From assembly GCA_023846275.1 (NCBI GenBank), contig JAIUJO010000083.1, forward strand, positions 1,575,774-1,639,773: a stretch of DNA of 64,000 nucleotides, given 5' to 3'. The position numbers were made by a program, and so were the translations under genes. Position 1 is the first letter of the stretch. The number at the start of each line of letters is the position of its first letter. The DNA is from Vanilla planifolia (Eukaryota > Streptophyta > Magnoliopsida > Asparagales > Orchidaceae). Under the pieces are notes generated by a model, which saw nothing but the letters and a program-made list of their open reading frames with translations, was not told where the DNA came from and made no database searches. This document shows, piece after piece, positions 47,160 through 60,500 of this stretch.

Positions 47160-49900
47160 TGCAGGAAATTTTTCCATTTAATGGGGATACGCTACCTTTG
47201 GGAAGCTGTTTACCTGAGATTGCTGTTTGCATTGATAATGCCGAGGACTTTTTTCTTCCTGATTGGCATGCTTTGCTGAGTATCTCCTACCGGTAGAAAA
47301 CTCATCAAAATAGAGATATATTAAATTTAGTATGTATTCTACCTTCCCCAACACAAACACCCTCTCTCTCCTTTCTCTCTTTCAGATGTTTAGAAGTTTT
47401 ACAAATAATGGTTTTTATTACCTTTTAGGAAAAGGAGCAATCTTCTAGAAAGCTGCCTGAATTTGGTGACCTTTTCATAAATAGTGATAGCAAGGTGTCT
47501 GTCCTTCTATTGCTTCCCTTATATGCTAGCTATTCTGATCTACTTGGCTTTTAGAACCACTTTTGGGGTTCTCTTTGGAGTGAAAAAAATGAAAGAAATA
47601 ACAATTAGTTTGTCATATTTTTAGGAGTTAGTCGGTGACTAAATATAGAAGCACTTTGATGAAGTAGGAGAAATTGCTTTGCACTTTGGCTTCTAAAAGA
47701 TTCATTTCTAAATAGTGATAAGGTCGAGGACTTTTTTCTTCTTGATGAACATGATTTGCTTAATATTACCTATCAGAGGAAAAGAAGACTGATCAAAATA
47801 GAGACGGCCTAAATTCAATATGTATTCTGCCTTCCCTTACACAAACACCTATCTCTCTTTTCTCTCATTCAGATGTCTAGAAGTCTATGATAGGAATCTT
47901 ATGCACATCATTTTATGAATAAGGCTTCACCCTAAATATATAGTTGGTTACCCATATCAAAAACATTTGCAAAGGGTTGAATAGATTCTTATGTATATGA
48001 AGGAATGTCATAGTACTCTGATGTTACATAAATTGTAGCTTAAAATATGATATTGATATTTAAAAGAGTACCTTAAGATACATATACTGGTTGTGTAGTA
48101 GTACTTAGCCAAATGCCTCAACTTCAAAATATATGGGTCACTCCACAGCCAAATTCAAAACCTCATCTCCTTAAAGGCATGTAAAGAGATTGCATGATTT
48201 AAAAAATCTTCTAGGAGAAAAGGAAAAGTATGATTTTTATTATATTCAATGGTTGTGGAAATGCAATTTGCCTTGTAAAGAACTTTGCTCATACAATTGA
48301 AGTTTCTTGACATCAGGTTATTGATTGATGGGGTATTATCAAAATTCTTAGTATAGATATTTAAATAGACATGCTAACAAAGTTAGCACTATAAACAAGC
48401 TCATAAAATGCATTACTCTATTGAGTTTTCAAGAAAAATGATGGGAAGAAATGATGCACAAAAAGAGTTAAAAATTTGAAGAGATTACCTGTGTAGATGT
48501 TCAAGACTCAATTATCCCACTAAAAGATTGTTAAGATGTCGAGTCTGATTAAGTCTACTCTAGATGCATATGAAGTTGAGCAGATCATATGTATTAACTT
48601 GTATATGAACCTATAAGATTTCAAAATCACAAGTCAAAGCAATGTAAACTATGCAAATCTATTGGAAAATAGATGCTTGATAGTTGAATCATATTTTTCT
48701 CGCAATTCAGCAATAAGCACTGAAGGCTAATTTATGTAGACATGTACATCAAGCACCTATTGTCCTTATTTTTTATATGCAAGTTGATGGTGGCGCGTGG
48801 CTCAGAGGCCTATAAAGGGTGAAACAAGCTATCAGAATTTTGGTGTAATCAAACGAAATATTTTAAGTGACTTGTAATCTATATTCTGTTTTATAAGCTA
48901 CCATGACATTGAGGATGTGAGTCACTTGTTGGGAGGGAAAGCTTGGAGCAGAAGTGATAAAAGTGATGTTTCTTTTTACAATTATCTATTTGATTCTAAT
49001 GAAGATGTTTTTATGTATGAAAAAGAGTTTTTTTTTGTTTCTTTTGAATTTGGGATTTTTACGTAAAATTGCCTTTTTACTATTCATGTATGTTTTTCAT
49101 TATTGTAATTTATAAAGTTGTTTGTTATCACTTCAATAGGGTGAAACAAATGGTAGATTAATGAATCATGCATTTGAGGAGTTAGTTATTGTTTATAAAG
49201 TTTCATCAAGAGTTTCACAAAAGTGCAGCTTTGAACATGCTCATTAATTCCTTCTTTACTCTCAATCTCTCTCCTATTTGCTTGTCTCTCCCCTATTCTC
49301 TCTCACTTTAAACCATTCCTTTCTCTTTCTCAATTTATTTTTCAATCCAGCTGGTTAGTAAGTCTTCCTAAACAAAACTAATTATAAATATCGATTGAAA
49401 ATACTTGCCATCCCTTCCATCCTAACACAACAAAAAGGCATATTCAGTAAATAGTTAAATAGATGATGGTTTGTTCATGTCAATCTTAAATGCAACTTAT
49501 TTCTCATTCTTCATTTCTAAGAAATGAAAGTTCAAATACAAAAGTAACGCTTTCAGTTAGAACATTGCATCTGAAATGAAAGTTCCACCTTGTTTTGAGA
49601 CTACTTTAGATTTAATACAAGTACGAATCATGTATCCTTCAGTTGTGCTTTTATTATTTTGATATGTTGACTTACCATGAAAAACAGATTCCTCTTGTTA
49701 TTATTATGGATACATGATCTTGTAGGAAGCTTCATCAAGCAATGAAGAGATCAACAACTTGGGGGCAAAGCTTCGCTCAATAGAGATGAAACTAAATTAG
49801 TGCCATGGGAGGTTGAAAGAGACTGTAGAGAGATGAAGCTCATGGACAAACTATAAGGAAGCTTCCACTTTGTAAAAAAACCAACTTCATGCTTACACAC
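47160..49900 (+). other. Scattered exon-like blocks of unknown gene
   Basis: Several plus-strand pieces look like exons because they are protein-like and often end at GT: near 47165-47279 (with L-P-L-G-S-C-L-P-E-I-A-V), 47430-47494, 48905-48970 (D-I-E-D-V-S-H-L-L-G-G-K-A-W), 49141-49200 (G-R-L-M-N-H-A-F-E-E-L-V) and 49725-49800 (E-I-N-N-L-G-A-K-L-R-S-I-E-M-K-L). I do not recognise the family. Stops near 47281 and 49798 suggest a relic. One block is duplicated (see 47240-47885). Confidence 0.35.
47240..47885. repeat. Direct duplication of about 160 bases, 485 bases apart
   Basis: Segments 47240-47400 and 47725-47885 share gaggacttttttcttc, atcaaaatagaga, ttcagatgt-tagaagt and other blocks in the same order, with scattered differences. 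It includes an exon-like piece followed by a CT-rich intron-like tract and an acceptor-like ag. Confidence 0.75.
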
Positions 49901-51771
49901 AGTATATTGTTGACTTGACCAAAAACAATATGTAGAGAAAGATTGAGCCCTTATTTCAAATAAGTACTTTTTCTACCTTGTTTCTTTGCTCTCCTTTAGC
50001 TCCAGAAAATTATTTTTGTTATATTTTTATTTGTAAATAATTATTTAAAAATTTTGAAGATTTTTTTGATTAATTTATCATGCAAAGTACATTAATTTAT
50101 TTATTGTAGGACTTTTCTTAAAACAAAAATGGAATTCATTTTTCAAGATCATGTCTATTTAAATTCATATGTTTTGAGAATGTCTTATATTATTATAATT
50201 TTTTATAATATTTTTTTACATTAAAATATTTATTATTTCACGTGTGGAAGCCACACCCACTTGCATGTAGTAGTTCGTGTTTGCATCGATCGTCTCATTG
50301 TAATGTAGAATTTGTAGAATTTTTTTGTTTGGTCAAAATTTACATGTTTTTTTAGAAATTAAAATATTATGTATTTTATAATAAAATATTATTTCCAAAC
50401 ATCTATATAAATGTATAAGAGTGTTATCTAAAATATTTTAAGACTCTTTAAATTTTAAAACTTGGTGAATTTAAAACTCCTTGAAAGAAACTTCTTGAGA
50501 AATTAATCTCCTAAATTACAAAAACCCTCATCTCCTTCATTTCTTCCTTAGTTGCCCATTGTTCTTATGCTTCAATTTCTTTGTTGCAAATCAAAAAAAG
50601 GAATGCATACGATCGAAGGGCTTAATGTGAAAATACCTCACAAGCAAATCAATAATCTGTAAAAATATTATAGTTAATTTCACATAAATAATGTATTTAT
50701 TTTTTTATACAAATATTATAAATGCCAAGTCTAAGTCATGAACAAAGTAATTATTTTCACAATGCTTTAATTGTTTGATCTATAGAAAATAACTTTTTTA
50801 TTCTACATGGACTCATAGCATAGACATTTTAAACATGCATCATTGTACACACAATATGCATCTATACATTCTAGAAGTGTCATTTTGCAACTAAATTCCA
50901 TATCTTTAAATATCTAAAAACTATTTTCATAAATCGAGTCTCATTTATATTGAATTCTTTTTTAAGACCATCTAGTGATGGAGACGTTATATTTGATAAT
51001 CTTTTCACATATTGTCTATAATAACTTATCTATCGAAAAAATTTGTTTTTTTATATTGGTATAAGTTTTGGTCAATTCATGATTATTAAAACAACATACT
51101 TCAAAATTAACATTTAGAGTATTTAATATATAATTAGTTCTCTCTCGTAATTTGTAATTCTATAAGTAAATATATAATATGCTCTAAAAAATTTTAATAA
51201 ATTAAAATGTCATCTATTAATACAATTATAAACTAATCTAAATATCATAGAATATTGTGTTCATCAGATCTATGAGAGCTGATGATAAATTTACTAAATA
51301 ATAACATTAAAAATACATAATATTCTTGTTTTGTCTAAAAAATAACTTCAAAAATATCTCCATATTTTATTTTCAATTGGTGATAGGCAAATCAATGACC
51401 AACTTAAAAAATATCGTTCATTCTTAGAGTTCATCAAATAGACTATCAATTTTTAGTAAAAGATATTTATTCCATTGAAATCTTTTAGCTAGTTAATTTT
51501 ATTTCTCATGTTATTTTGAGTTAGTTAAATCATAATTTGCATGATAAGCATAAATTTTTAAAATCTTTTAATGCATTGTGGTTTAAAAAATATGATAAAT
51601 TATTTTTAGTTTTTAAAATTTTGTAATGATAATTTTGGTAAATACTTAATATATTTAAGTTAACTCTATTAGATCGACTATTCAAGAATCTAAGACAAGC
51701 ATCCCCCGTTCATGACCTCAATATTTTTCTCATTTTTTTATTTTTCTCTTCAAATTTGCACACTTGTTCAT

Positions 51772-51790
51772 TATATATATATATATATAT
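51772..51790. repeat. (TA)n microsatellite
   Basis: Nineteen bases of alternating T and A lie within the first copy of the dispersed repeat. Confidence 0.85.
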
Positions 51791-53717
51791 CTTCTCATAA
51801 TTTGGAATATATGTATTAGATAATTATTAGTTTTATAAGATTAGTTGTAATAGTAAAAATTGAATTTGAATCATTTTATACTGATGACGTTAACAGTATT
51901 ATTTGGGATAATTATATCAAAAGTTAAGAATTTAACAAATTTACATAATTGAGTAGGACAAATAATATGATATTCTTTTGCTCAATTTATTTTCCAATTG
52001 AATGGTATACCACTTTACCTTTATTTGATAAAGACTAGCTTTTCATAAAAAAAGGGAAATTAAGTTTTCAATTCTACATAACAAAATATATGTGACAAAA
52101 TAATATATCACATCTTAGGACGAGATAACTAATATATAATATACTCAACTTCAAAACAATTGATTTATCATTAACAACAAAAACATATCGAGTCCACGAC
52201 AAAATTAGTTAACCTAATCTCATAATATTAGCTTGGTTTTAAAAAAAATCATGCAAATAATATAAAAATGGTTGTTAGAAGTTTCCTACATGTCCTCTCG
52301 TCACGTCTTATGCTTCTTTTCCATAACACATTGGTTCACATATCGTACATTTATTTTATGTTGATTTGTTTAAATGATTAAAAAATGTATAAAAACAATT
52401 AAACTAAAGAAATAAAAAATTGTGAATGAGAAAGTTTTGATATTTTTAAGATTATGTTTTTGAAAAACGTTTACATCAAACATAGGAAAGATACCAATAA
52501 TATTTGCAATCACAAAGTCCAATCATGTATTATGATATTGAATTTAGGACAGTGATTGGGAGTTAGGAAGATTGGTGGTAAAATGATGCAAGCACATAAT
52601 AATTAATTTATTATTAATTGATATGCTTAAAATTAATTATAAAAATTGAATTTATTTTTGTACAAGTTCAATTAGTAAATATTAATAAAACTATTTGTAG
52701 ATTTTCTTAATTAATCTATCATGTAAAATTTAAAAAATAATATTTTAAGTTTTTTATTAAAAGAATGTAATTAGATGGGAGAGAATATCAAAAAAACATA
52801 TTATAATATGACTTTTTGTATAAAGGGTGGGTCTTATGTATGTTATTCATTTTTTTTACCTTTTAAAGCTAAAAATAATTGCTATTTTAATAAAAACGTT
52901 TCATTAAATTTTTATCCCTTCTTAAATAAAATTAATTATTCAAAATACTTTTATAAAACTATATATTCAAACATACAAATTATATTTCAATATAGTATTA
53001 ACCAATTATAATTTAATAGTAGTGCAATTACAAGGAAGCACAATTATAAGAAAGATTGAAGAATATTCTTGAAATGGGTCCATAGACATGATAAGAATAA
53101 TGAACAGATGATTATTGATTTCATTCTCCAAATAATAAAATTATTACTCATTACCACCATGAAGTAGCCTTCAAACTTAATGAGTTGACAACTCATGTGA
53201 CATGTTCTTTTCATTATTGACACTCACTCTTAGAGATCAATACTATTCTCAAGCCAACAACCTCTAAACATGTGTCTCTAACAAATAGGCAAATCATGGT
53301 TTAATTAAAAAAAGTTTAAGTAACATAACAATAAAGAAAATTATAAGAACATATTAATTTTTTAGATCTTTTAATTTCTTATTCTTAAATTCATATCTAC
53401 CCTTTAGAAATTTTTCATGGGCCTATCACTTCTCCTTTCTTTTATCGTAAATGCTGGCAAAGAAACTTTACAATAGTTTATTTTTTCAATAGAAAAAAAT
53501 TTAAGCCTTAAATTCCCTCCACACAAGGTTGAAAAGTAAACACCTTCCACACGAGGTTAAAAGTGGAAACCTTTTCTATAAATAATTATTAAAATAGGCT
53601 CTCTTTTCTCATATAAGGCTTAAAGCAAACACCTCTAAATCCTAGTTGGATTAAGCCAAATTCAATAATAACAATAACAAAATTTAACATATAAACTCTT
53701 TAAAAATTAATAAAGTG

Positions 53718-53719
<2 letters not shown>

Positions 53720-53759
<40 letters not shown>
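53720..53759. repeat. (AT)20 microsatellite
   Basis: Forty bases of uninterrupted AT repeats, the longest simple repeat in the window. Length variation between individuals is likely. Confidence 0.95.
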
Positions 53760-53762
<3 letters not shown>

Positions 53763-54926
53763 TTTAAAAAATGATGCCAATTAGGTATATCACTTTTGAT
53801 TGCAATATCAAAGTTTGTAAGTAGTGGGTGCATTTATTCAATGCAATGGATTTTTTCATCAATTTATAGAACTAATGTGGTTGTTTGTAATTCTTAAAAG
53901 CTATCAATTTTAGCTTACCAACCTCACAAGTCTTCTAAGATATTTTCATATTCTTGATTAATACCTTAATCCTTGTTAGCAATGCTACAATGAGAAAATA
54001 TAAATAGCCAATTAGCCAAGATAGACTTTACTCCCCATTCGTCGATTTGAACATGTTCTATAATTTGTGCATTTTCGATCCACCAAATTTAACAAACTAT
54101 TTATCAAATTGAATGTTGTAACATTTGATGATGATCAAAATTGTTCATCGAACATTTCTATAGCCTTTTGATATTGCTCAATTTTGAGTTGCTAATAATG
54201 AGATTATCCATCAAATAGTTTGATAATTTTTTAAAAGAACTCAAGTTTTAGTATATTCTTATTTAATATTTTTTAGATGGTCAAATTATTATCATATCTT
54301 TACTTAACTAGTTATCCAATGTCTATTAAATAGACTAATTGGAATTTTATAGAGGTTGATTTTGGCAACCCCATATGACCATTAATAAACTAAGCTAATA
54401 GATAATCCATTTTTTTATGGACTAGCCATCAATCAATTATCGAATGTTTCGATGATTTTTCAAAAGAATATACAAATGATAGCTGAGTTTAAACTAAAAA
54501 GTATTTCTTAATAGAATGTTTAATATCTTTTAGAGAACTAGTCAAATGTTTAATGCTTTATTAAAGGGAGAACTTTTGGCCAATTAATTTTATTTCTCAT
54601 ATTATTTAAGTGTGCTAAATTTTCAAAAGCATAATAAAATGTAAAATTTTAAAAATCCTTTAATAAAATGTTGTTTTAAAAATATGGTAGACTTTTTTTT
54701 TAAAAACTATCTAATAATAATTTTAATAAATATTTAATATTTTTAAGCTACTTTATCAAGTTAATCATTCAAGAATCTAAAATAATCAATCCTATAGTTC
54801 ATATGAATATTTTTCATTTATTTTTGATCTAATTTGTACACTTGTTCTTTCATAATTCTTGAATAATATATATCTATGAACATATATACATCTTTCAATA
54901 ATCATTTATCTAATCTTAATTATTTG

Positions 54927-54959
54927 TGTATATATGTATATATGTATATATGTATATAT
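54927..54959. repeat. Eight-base tandem repeat (tgtatata)4
   Basis: Four copies of tgtatata run together inside the second copy of the dispersed repeat. Confidence 0.85.
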
Positions 54960-55213
54960 TATATTTATTATTTCTTATAAGATTGATTACAAAAATTAAG
55001 ATTTAATTTGAATTATTTTGGAATGATTAAAATTTTATATCAAGAGTTTCGAATGTAATGATTAATACCTTTCTTAGTTGAATAGATATTCCTTTTGCAA
55101 GTTTCTTTACTAATTGAATGGTATACCTTTTAGTTGTCTAAGATAAAGGCCAATTTAGACGATAATAAAAGATAAAATAAGTTTTCACTTTCACATAAAA
55201 TCAATATTTTATT

Positions 55214-56621
55214 TGTTACACCCATGTGTTTGATGATTCAAGCATAAATGTTTATATCTCACATGAGCTTGTTTTAAGTAAAACTATTAATATTCAATTA
55301 AGTCAAGCCATGATCTTTAATAATTGTTGAATTTTTATTTTTGGGCTAAGCATTATTGATGAAAAGTATAGACATTGGTATTTGATTTTTTCAAATTATT
55401 TAGGAATTATTTTTCATGAATTTCTTTTCATAATCACTTAGGACACTTGTCATACTATCATAATGTAAAATTATATGAGTATACTTATATTCAAAATTTT
55501 GGCACAAAAATTCCCACAAGACACTATAAAACAATTTTAGTCTCAGGATTTTTTACTGTAGATTTGGGCGGGTAGACCCGACCCGACCGTTGGTCCCTCC
55601 CGGATTTAGGGATTTAAAAAAATAAAATAAAAATTGTTCAATAGACCCGAAGAGGCGAGCAAAGCCCGAAGCAGAAGAAAGATTGCCACAAGAAAAGCCG
55701 AACGGAACAATGCGAAATCAAGTCAACCAAGACCAAGCGATCAAATCTTAGTCAAGGAAGGAAGGAGCCAACCCCAAACAGCTCGAGAGACATAGGAACC
55801 AAAACCCTCATAGAGGGCAATGGCAACAAAGTTTTGGCAATATGGAACTAAATTCCCATCTGATTGTCAAAGAAGGCGAAAGGGTAGGAGCGATTTGATG
55901 GCTTAGTTAATCGTGGTAAAATGCTGCAAGTAAAAAGTAAAATACAAGCAAAAGCTTTGAACCTAAGGCAGTTTTGTGAGACGATGCGGAACCACTACAG
56001 TAGGTTTCTAATTCAATTAATTTATGGAGAAATTACAACAATAAATTCAAAATAACCTACATGCCATCCAATGTCCAAGATTAATCTTCAATGGTAAAAT
56101 TAGGATTCAATCAGAAACATCCATTTCAAGATTCAAATCGAACGATGACTGCTATGTATCTATTACCCAAACAGCTAGTTCATTTAAAGTTGTTGTGAGT
56201 GGATTTAGAGCTCAAATGTGAGCTCTATAAATAAGGAAGGATGAAGAACTCCAAGAGATTACAATTGCTATGTTCTCAAAGCTTTTAAATCATAATTTTA
56301 TGCTATTACAAGCGCATATAGTGCTTCCAAACTCACATAGTGAAAGTTGCAAGAAGGAACCCAAAATTGTAGGTTTTTCTTCAACTATTTTCAATTTCTA
56401 TTCCTCCCTCTTTTCAGTTTTTTCTTTGGAATATTTTTTGTATTAAGTGTGCCTCATACTTTTAAATTATCTTAAGTTGATATTTTGTTGCCAATTTTTG
56501 TATTTGTTTCCTTGTTGCAAGGGCATCCCGGCAAATGTGCGAAAGCTGGGGGTTTGAGTTGAGCCCGAAAAAAGAATTCACCCCCCTTCTTGTGGGTTTA
56601 TTTTAAGCACAAAGGACTTCA
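55214..56621 (+). repeat. Solo LTR of the copia family
   Basis: It begins tgttacacccatgtg and ends aaaggacttca, matching both ends of the 5' LTR at 15096-16990 but with no internal domain beside it. It is 1408 bases, shorter than the 1895-base LTR. About 180 bases are missing after the early ccatga block, between ctttaa and gtttaa, where a short repeat suggests deletion. The bases on each side (ttatt and atttt) do not form a clean target duplicate. Confidence 0.9.
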
Positions 56622-56800
56622 ATTTTAAATTTTCTTTCTTCAAAAAGAAAAAAAACCCTCTTTTTCATAGCAACTTTTTTCATAATAATACTTAGAAGAC
56701 GATAATAATTTTTTTATTGCCAAGAAAAATCTGTAATATATTATGAAAAATTAAAAAAATGCTATTCAATGAATTTATTTATTTCTTTTGGAAATACAAG

Positions 56801-57525
56801 TGTTATAAGTTACATAAAATTAATTTTATCATTGATAATAATAATTTATTTCAATTAAGATGAAATTATATTCATTTATTGAAACAATTTTTTTAAAATT
56901 TAATATTATATTTAATTGCCACTAATCATTGTTTGTGAGATGTAAGATAACAAACACTCAACATAAAGGTTTCTAACCACTGGCAATTGGTATCAACATT
57001 AGTGGACAATTGAGCTCAATTATGACATAGAAATGGTAGTCTAATATTTGGGGTAGTGGGATTGGTATTTTTTCCAAAGTATGATGACATTCTAATAATG
57101 GTGAAAATCTATTGCGATACCATTATGTTAGACAATTGTATGTTAGTAGTGATGGATGATATTTTGATCATGAGTGATACTTAGTGCGCAATAGTAATGA
57201 GTGTAGTGGCTTGACCAATGGCAAATGTCTAACATTGATAGAAAACTAATGATCATGATTAATATAATGAGGATGGTTAATGCCTATATTAACCTTGATT
57301 ATTAGCTTTTCATTAACCCTTTTTTAAATTATTGCATAACAAGTCATGCACATGTTTTGTTAGTTCTCTTAATAATCTTAACAAACTTGAAAGTAAACCA
57401 TAAACTCAATTAACACTAAGTTAGCTAAACCATTATTGATTATTGGTGTCACTATTTCCATGGTTAAGTAGTAACTCTATCATCACAAAATTGCCATGCC
57501 TTAGTACCAAAGGCCATTACTATCA
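56801..57525. repeat. Long direct repeat, copy A
   Basis: This 725-base segment begins tgttataagttac and ends ttactatca. Copy B at 62282-63004 matches over the whole length with scattered substitutions. TG and CA ends resemble LTR ends, but no primer-binding site follows copy A. Confidence 0.88.
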
Positions 57526-60500
57526 TAAGTTAACTTGGCTAACCAATTACAATTGTCAACTACTATCAACAATGATAAAAGTGTTATTAAAATAATCCAC
57601 AAATCTTTTGACATAGTAAAAAAAAGACTAGTGAAAAATTGATTACTTGTGTTAGGACCTAGTTGGATGTTAGTTAACCTAGTTGATGATTTTTCCAAAA
57701 ATAGCCTTATGTGATTTTAGTAGATTAACTTAAGTCACACCCTTCAAACCTATCATGTCAAACATGAAGTTAAGGACTAAGGTTTTATTTTAACTATAGT
57801 GGTTAACATTTGATAAGTTAACAAAAAATTACATAAAACATGATAAACAAAAAATTGGGTAAATCATAATAAAACTAATTTTGACATAATCAACTGAATA
57901 ATCCTAACTTCTTTTTTAAATATTTGACTAAATTAATGTAATCGAATCTCTTATTAATTCCTCTTTTTTTCTTATTTTTAAAACTTATCTTTAATGACAA
58001 ATGAATTATCTTACATCATATATAGGATTATTAAAAATTCAATCTCAATTTGACTCAATTCTAACCTAAGATCATCATAAAAATGTTCAATTCAAACTTT
58101 AAACTTTGCTTAAGCAGTAAATGTGTTTCTTAATTCAAATATAACTCAACGCAAACACTGTTCAACTTTTTATTAAAGTTCACCTTATGTTTATTAAATT
58201 GTTGATGCTAAATATATAAACACATTTTTTTAATTTTTGAATAAATATAAATCATTAACTTTATTCACTTAAATGAATGTTGGATCGTCTCCAATCATAT
58301 GTCAATGTCTAAACAATGTGGTTCTCAACCCAAAATACAAGTTTGAACCAATATCAGCTCATAGCTATATTTTGACCGTTACTTAAACTAAACATAAAGT
58401 CTTTCTCATTTCTTGACATTTATTGTTCTACATTGTACAAATCTTTACAAAACAAATAGAAAAGATTAAAAATAAAAATTACAAAAGCAAACAAGTTAAT
58501 GAAACAATAACTCTTAATAATTTGTTGTGATATCCCTTAATGTGACATTTATTTACTATAGATTAATAGGCATTTAACATTTTTATTAGTTTAAATCTAT
58601 TGCTCAGAAGTATTGGTTATGTATGTCACTTTTATAAATTGGGTCCCTTTGTTTGTGCTTCTAGTGTTTATAGATAATGTAGTTTTATGTTTTTTATAAT
58701 TTCCAACCTCCAAATATTGGTGTGCAATACAAATCATTTTAAAATTGAGTGTTTCTCCTATATTGAACAGTGAATTAAACCTTTTAGTAAAATTCCTAAA
58801 ATAATATTTTATTCTTAAAATATCTTTTGTTTCTTATCCAATACTCTTTTATCTATTCTTTATCTTCGGTTATGGAATTAATCAAAATTTTTAAGACTTA
58901 ATAATTTTAATTCAACAAAACTAATCTTTTGATAATCATTAAAACTAAATTAATAAAAAAAGCATCAATCTAAGCCAATTAGTCTAAGAAATTATTAAAA
59001 TTGCAAATAAAAACAAATGTTGCTATTTCATTCTTAACTTTATCGTAAATTTTCATATAACTATTCTTGTAGTTTATAGAATGTAATAGTCTTCTATCTA
59101 ATCTATTCTCTTTATATATATTGATTTTTTGTAAAACTTTATCTATGAGAGATAAGGTTTAGATCCTAATCATAATAATTTCCTAAATTAGCAAGAAAAA
59201 ATAATGTAGTGTCAATCCAATTTGACCAATCAAATTAATTCTTCTATATATGTTGCAATGTGTTTAACTCAATCTTAAAAGCCTCTTTAAGTTCTCAATT
59301 TAGTTTTATCTCAATGGCACTGTAAACTATTAAAATATTTAAGTTGTTAAGACAAGTAGTAAGAAAATTAAAAAATATTGAGTTGAAGATAAAGGTTTAA
59401 TATTAGTATAAATATTTTTTTAAATTAAAATAAATTAATTAGCATTATAATGGAATGAAAGTAGGTTAAGAAAATTTGAAAAACAATGATGTAATTTTTT
59501 TCTCAAAAATGTATTCAAAGATTATAACTAGATTATATAAATTTCTTAAATAAAAATTAGAATGATTTTAATCAAGAAAAAAATTTAAGATTCTAAATAT
59601 TTTTATTCCAGATGTTTTAAATATAAACAGATAGACAACTCTCTCAATTGTCCTTTAGATCTTAATAGTAAGTTAAGTTGAATTAAAAAGCGAGCTAGTT
59701 TAAGTGGATTAAGTGAAATATATGTTTTTTATATAAGTTATAATAAAAAAGGCCCAAGGTTTTAGTCTTTATAGAAAAAATTAAAATTGATATAAAAGGA
59801 AAAAAATTTGACTATTCACAAGCTTAAATCTCTTTCAATTGATGGCATAATCCTTCATAAAGATAAATTACTCATATTATGATAATTAATAAGCCTTGTT
59901 ATCATAATTTGAGATTAGAGCATTAAGTGGTTGGGATACTACAAAATCTTTGCTTTGATATCAAAAACTTATATAAATAAGTAAGGCTATTAAAAGATTA
60001 GTCACACTAGTCTTAAGCTACAATAGATGGTTAAGTAAGGTAGTGGTGAGGATGCTTAACTACAAGCATCATAGAGGAAGTCAAGTGATGGCTAGGAAGC
60101 CAAAGCCATTAGTGAGGAGGGGTTGGCCTCGAGTATAGACAAGGAGGACAAGCATAAATTGATGATTGTGAGTGGTGGCTGACACAAATGACAACATTGT
60201 AACCCAAGGACATGATATGCAGTGAGGAGAATGTAATAAGCTAGAGGCATAACTATCATAATGCTTGGATGTGCATCATGGGGATGAGAAACTAGAGGCT
60301 TGATTCTAAAGTGTAACATGGGTATGAGCGGTGGATAGTTCAAGTTAAAGGCAAATGACATTGGATTTGTGCAGTGATCAACAAGGTGTGGCCATTTGGT
60401 TATAGTAAGGTAAGCAACACACAACAATGGAAAGAAAGGGGTGGAGTGAAAAAGTTGTGAGGACGACACAATTGTTTGGTGATGCTGCCAATTAGCAAAA

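Larger units (their letters stand above)
51490..55160. repeat. Pair of diverged dispersed repeats, same orientation
   Basis: 51490-52045 and 54580-55160 share, in order, taattttatttctcat, a stretch with ttcaagaatctaa, cacttgttc, then aattgaatggtatacc and gataaag. The spacing inside the copies is conserved. The unit is about 560 bases and is probably an old transposon of unknown class. Confidence 0.65.
49905..55205. other. AT-rich DNA without genes
   Basis: The stretch consists of A/T runs, microsatellites and a pair of diverged repeats (51490-52045 and 54580-55160). A 78-codon frame at 52775-53011 is AT-driven and incidental. Confidence 0.55.

Noticed and set aside
52775..53011. Plus-strand frame of 78 codons
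   Set aside because: Composition is driven by A/T (K, N, Y, F rich) and there is no supporting context.
55209..56626. Target-site duplicate around the solo LTR
   Set aside because: The flanking five-mers ttatt and atttt agree too poorly, and A/T-rich flanks match by chance.
60092..60469. Minus-strand frame of 125 codons
   Set aside because: No domain, no neighbouring gene signals, and it lies inside a repetitive-looking G-rich patch between direct repeats. Probably incidental.
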